Shown in pieces: positions 56,866 through 60,309 of a stretch of DNA of 60,309 bases. Below the pieces are notes generated by a model that did not search any database, was not told the origin of the DNA, and saw only the letters and a list, made by a program, of their open reading frames with translations. Position 1 is the stretch's first letter. The number at the start of each line of letters is the position of its first letter. A program made the position numbers and the translations under genes. Source of the stretch: a virus. Location of the stretch: the IMG/VR virus record IMGVR_UViG_3300028800_000101, positions 1 through 60,309 of that record; one strand, given 5' to 3'.

Positions 56866-59800
56866 ATGATGAAACATCGTTTCGGAATCAACTGCTTTGC
56901 CCTGGCCCTGGCGTGCTGCATGATTCTACCTGCCCGCGCTCAGTTCTCGCTGGCCACGAACGCCGTCGTTTTCAACTTCACCACGCTGGGCTTGAACCCG
57001 GCCAACATCAACTCAGTGACGGTTCAGAGCCTAGCTCCGGCCTCGACTGCGCAGAGCTACTATGCGTCGTACTACACGAACTTCAACGTGGCGAACTGGC
57101 CGCAGATCACGAACGGCGCGGTCGTGTGCGGGCCGCTGGTGTACGGATTGGGCGTGACGTATCAGATCCAGCTATCGGACGGCTATCAGGTGGCAGTGAC
57201 CAACTTCTGCATCCCGGCTACCGCGTCGTTTGATGTGAACGGCAGGACGCCGGCAAATCAGTGGGTCGGCTCCGGTGTATCACCGGGTTTCGCATGGTCA
57301 ACTCCATGGGTGACGAATTACAACGTGAGTGTGACGGTGACAGGCGCAGTAACGAGCGTGACGAGCAGCAACGGCTCGGTGGCGATCAACTCGACTACGA
57401 ATGGCGGCGCCGTGAACTACGACCTTTCGGCGCAGGGCGGCGGCGGCACGAACGGCGGCACGCCGATTGGCGCGACGGCGACGATCAGCCTCAGCACGAA
57501 CGGTGGCGTAGTCTATCCGTCCGTGGTATCAGCCCCGGCGCTGACCGGCTCGCAGTCGAATCTGGTGGCGAGCGCGGTGCAGCCGGGCACGGCCCCGGTG
57601 CTGAACGGGGCGAACGTCACGAACGTCCCTGCCGCGAGCCTCACGGGCACGGTGGCGCTGGGGCAGTTGCCGCCTAGCGTCGTTGCGGGCAGCACGCTTC
57701 TGCCGCCCGTGAATGCGCTGCCTGTGCTCTGGCTGACCGGCAATTCACTCACTACGAATGCGGCTGGGGCTTACGTCAGCACATGGTACGACAGCAGCGG
57801 CAACGGAAATAATGCGGTGGCAACGGGCAATAATCAGATTTATCAGTCGGACGTTTTTCCGTCGCTCACGTCCACCGCGGGTCTGAATGGGCCTGCACCG
57901 TGGGCGATGTGTGTCACCAACTTCTTCAAGAATTATCCAATGCTGAACACGGGTGGAGTAATAAGCGTAGTATTTCGTAACAACACCTACAACACGAATG
58001 CCGATCCTATTCTTTTGGGCGCTGGCATTGGTGGGATCAATGATCCTTTCCAGGTTCAAGCTTATAGACCTGATTCAAAAGTCGGTGGTGGAGTTACTTT
58101 ATGTCCAATTCCGGATGGAAGTAAACTTGCGTGGGCGGTGTCGGATGGAACATTGAAATACACGTGCGTCTCCTGGCGTTATGACGGTACGTATATCGAT
58201 GTGTGGCAGGATGGTCAATGCGTGCTTCGCAATGAGATTCAAGGCACCTACACTGGATCAGCAAACAGCTTGGGGGCAACCAACAGCCTTTATGTTTTCA
58301 ACGTCGCATCTTCAGGCAATTACCCGGCTCCAAACAACATCGCTGACGTGAAAATTTACACGAACGTTTTGAACGATTCTCAAATGAATGTGCTGTCGCA
58401 ATTCGATGCTCGGAATTACGGAAAACTGAATCGGGAAATCGCCGTGGCCGGTGACAGCGTTTTTCAAGGTGTTATCGGCGCTGGCCTTCCAACCACTTTC
58501 CCGCGTGCAATCGCTTCGCAGGTTCAGCAGTTCGACGTTGTGGTTCACGCTGTCGGCGGTCGTAACAGTTCCAACGAGGTCCAGAACATCCCGACATGGG
58601 CCGGACAGCGCCGCAATCAATCCGGAGTGTCAATTGCAATTGATGACTTTGGTTTGATAAATGACGGATTCGTTTCGCAAGGCAACTTCGTCCCTTTGAC
58701 GGTGGCTCAGGCAAATACTCAACTTCCAATCAGCGAGTCAAACGTCATTACCGCGTGCGCGATGCTTCACAGTAACGGCTGGGTTATCGGGATGGGGACG
58801 TTGTTAAGCTACTACGGAGAAACGAACGGCTGGGTCACAAACGTCAATACGTGGATCACCGGCCCTGGCGCAACCAATTATGATTTCTTCATGCCGTTCA
58901 ATGCCGTTGCGGGACTTTCAACGAACGGTGCATTCAGCAATTCTCTATGGTTCGCTGACGCTCCGCTTGGGCTGCACCCGTCCGGGCTATTCGGCCAGCC
59001 ATACATGAGCACGCAGGCAGTTCAAGCGATCACGGCATACCTTGGAATACCGTTCCAATCGCAGACGTTTGGAACGTTCAAAGGGTCATTCTTCGGAAAC
59101 GGCGGAGGCATTACAAACCTTGCATCATCCTCAACCAACCTCACGCTCGGCTCCTCTGTGACCGGCAACAACAGCGCAACGGCGTCGTGGATGCTCGGCG
59201 TTGACGGCAGCGGCAAGGTCACCACGAACGCCGTGCCGATTTCCGGAAGCTCGGCGAGCAGCAACAATTTCGTCGGGCAGATGAACACCAACCAGATTTA
59301 CCCGCCCGCAGCAGCGCTGAACCTGCTCGGCAGCGCCGCATTCTCTGCCACGAGTGCTTTTGATGCCGCCGGGGCAGCGACAACAGCAGCATCGAATGCG
59401 ACCAACAAAATGTACTCAACGCCGGGCATGGTGACCAACGGGGCAGGATTCTGGGCGGCGGCTCCGGCTGGCTCTGGCGGCGGCAACGCATCAACGAACG
59501 TCTCTCAATATTGGCCAGCAGCGCAGCAGATTACCAACGCCAGCAGCACGTTCAGCGGCAGCGTGGCGGCGGCTACAGGGTATCCGTGGTCAAGCCTAGT
59601 ATCGCCACCGGCTGGGGTGATAATCACCAGCACGCCAGCCATCAAACTTTCTTTCATTTCGACAAATGCAACCGCAAATGGCTCAAATGTCACGATGCAA
59701 ATTGATGTGAATGGGGCGTCGGTCAGCAACCTCAACGCGGCGAACATATCATCCGGCACGCTCAGCGACTCGCGTTTGTCACCGGACGTGGTGCTTCAGT

Positions 59801-60309
59801 ATAGCTCGATCCCGTATACGAACGTCGCGGGGCTGTTAGTCGTTGGGAGCATAGCTAACGCGGCGACAATAGGCATGTGGGATGTGAATGAAACCTTGAA
59901 TCAACTCACCGCGTCCGGCAACGCGCTGCTCTGGAACGGGGACCGCGTTGTCACCAACAACCAGACCGGCGTCACTCTGTCGGGCACGTTCAGCGGGAAT
60001 TTGGCAATCGGGGTGCCTTCGGGTGCTGCTAATGGATACGTTTTTACGCTCACGAACTCTGCTACCGGACAAGGGACATGGAGCAATGCGCCGGCTGGTG
60101 GTGGTAGCGCTCCAAACGGAGCAATTACAAACAATACAGCGACTCAGATATTCTCTGGGCCGCAGGCTTTAACAAATCAGGGTAATACCATCGCAGGGAA
60201 TGGCAATGGGTTGACAAATCTGCCGTGGTTACCGGCATACTCATTTCATTGTGACAGCGGAACATTCGGGACGGCGGCAGCAGCTGACTACGTCCCGCTT
60301 GCAGGTTGG
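56866..60309 (+). CDS. Giant tail fibre with LamG-like and SGNH-like domains (runs off the right edge)
   Basis: Open to the window end and continuing at position 1, in total 1260 residues. A signal peptide (MMKHRFGINCFALALACCMI) comes first. A beta shaft follows. A LamG/concanavalin-like domain lies at about residues 285-510 (WYDSSGNGNNAV, WRYDGTYIDVWQDG). A putative SGNH hydrolase has AVAGDSVFQG (Gly529-Ser531 as block I) and APLGLHPSG (His704 of block V). The shaft then has repeated GNGxGxTNL turns. The enzyme may deacetylate the host glycan. A signal peptide on a fibre is unusual. Confidence 0.65.
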   Translation, partial: MMKHRFGINCFALALACCMILPARAQFSLATNAVVFNFTTLGLNPANINSVTVQSLAPASTAQSYYASYYTNFNVANWPQITNGAVVCGPLVYGLGVTYQIQLSDGYQVAVTNFCIPATASFDVNGRTPANQWVGSGVSPGFAWSTPWVTNYNVSVTVTGAVTSVTSSNGSVAINSTTNGGAVNYDLSAQGGGGTNGGTPIGATATISLSTNGGVVYPSVVSAPALTGSQSNLVASAVQPGTAPVLNGANVTNVPAASLTGTVALGQLPPSVVAGSTLLPPVNALPVLWLTGNSLTTNAAGAYVSTWYDSSGNGNNAVATGNNQIYQSDVFPSLTSTAGLNGPAPWAMCVTNFFKNYPMLNTGGVISVVFRNNTYNTNADPILLGAGIGGINDPFQVQAYRPDSKVGGGVTLCPIPDGSKLAWAVSDGTLKYTCVSWRYDGTYIDVWQDGQCVLRNEIQGTYTGSANSLGATNSLYVFNVASSGNYPAPNNIADVKIYTNVLNDSQMNVLSQFDARNYGKLNREIAVAGDSVFQGVIGAGLPTTFPRAIASQVQQFDVVVHAVGGRNSSNEVQNIPTWAGQRRNQSGVSIAIDDFGLINDGFVSQGNFVPLTVAQANTQLPISESNVITACAMLHSNGWVIGMGTLLSYYGETNGWVTNVNTWITGPGATNYDFFMPFNAVAGLSTNGAFSNSLWFADAPLGLHPSGLFGQPYMSTQAVQAITAYLGIPFQSQTFGTFKGSFFGNGGGITNLASSSTNLTLGSSVTGNNSATASWMLGVDGSGKVTTNAVPISGSSASSNNFVGQMNTNQIYPPAAALNLLGSAAFSATSAFDAAGAATTAASNATNKMYSTPGMVTNGAGFWAAAPAGSGGGNASTNVSQYWPAAQQITNASSTFSGSVAAATGYPWSSLVSPPAGVIITSTPAIKLSFISTNATANGSNVTMQIDVNGASVSNLNAANISSGTLSDSRLSPDVVLQYSSIPYTNVAGLLVVGSIANAATIGMWDVNETLNQLTASGNALLWNGDRVVTNNQTGVTLSGTFSGNLAIGVPSGAANGYVFTLTNSATGQGTWSNAPAGGGSAPNGAITNNTATQIFSGPQALTNQGNTIAGNGNGLTNLPWLPAYSFHCDSGTFGTAAAADYVPLAGW
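60161..60309. repeat. Right copy of the 149-bp terminal overlap
   Basis: Second copy of the terminal overlap. The two mismatches to the left copy could be population variants or sequencing errors in low-coverage contig ends. Confidence 0.9.

Noticed and set aside
1-60309. Integrase, repressor or transposase genes
   Set aside because: None of the frames shows tyrosine or serine recombinase, DDE or lambda-repressor motifs; lysogeny cannot be supported from the sequence.

Overview
The window is one complete, circularly permuted genome of a tailed double-stranded DNA virus (Caudoviricetes, long non-contractile tail implied by a 710-residue tape measure). Its first and last 149 bases are the same sequence with two mismatches. 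The last gene runs off the right edge and continues in the same frame at the left edge, so the unique length is about 60,160 bp. No rRNA, tRNA, integrase, repressor or CRISPR array was recognised. The host is not certain. Few genes have a Shine-Dalgarno box, the secreted proteins are rich in Thr-Asn-Ala/Gly, and eight genes carry Sec-type signal peptides or a lipobox. This recalls Verrucomicrobiota/Lentisphaerota-type bacteria, but it is an impression, not a proof.

Layout. (1) 1-7.2 kb: end of the giant tail fibre, a GH43-like tailspike, a beta-helix protein, then a lysis-like group (coiled-coil and two-helix membrane proteins, a lipoprotein, an SGNH esterase, a papain-like cysteine peptidase, a tiny membrane peptide). 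(2) 7.3-16.4 kb: replication and repair (SSB-like protein, SbcC/Rad50-like ATPase, UvrD-like helicase, replication-initiator/loader-like protein, DnaB helicase). It is interrupted by a two-gene cassette between 55-bp direct repeats that carries a Mom-like GNAT gene. (3) 16.4-28.4 kb: a string of small accessory genes, many joined by ATGA overlaps. They include a KH-domain protein, HNH-like, ASCH, RecU-like resolvase, O-acyltransferase and DUF4326, ending in a SNF2 helicase-DNA methyltransferase fusion. (4) 28.5-39.4 kb: packaging and head (TerS-like, GpA-type TerL, a fused protease-zinc ribbon-major capsid protein, a signal-peptide protein, portal). (5) 39.4-46.7 kb: an island entirely on the minus strand. 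It holds a MoxR-like AAA ATPase, a 264-residue partner and a VWA/metallopeptidase protein, a compact ATP-dependent DNA ligase, an Ala-repeat Imm-5-like protein and three paralogous glycine-repeat mini-proteins. (6) 46.7-47.4 kb: a non-coding divergent region with a nested dyad and seven GCCGGCGCC repeats, a candidate origin or control region. (7) 47.4-60.3 kb: tail completion, tail tube, chaperone, tape measure, baseplate and fibres.

The most unusual features are the glycine-repeat family, each copy coupled to a different downstream gene and one of them lying inside the ATPase/VWA operon; a recurring 9-mer AACAACGAA in the leaders of non-structural genes on both strands; signal peptides on virion genes; and the iteron/dyad region. 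Functions below rest on motifs read by eye, with no database search.
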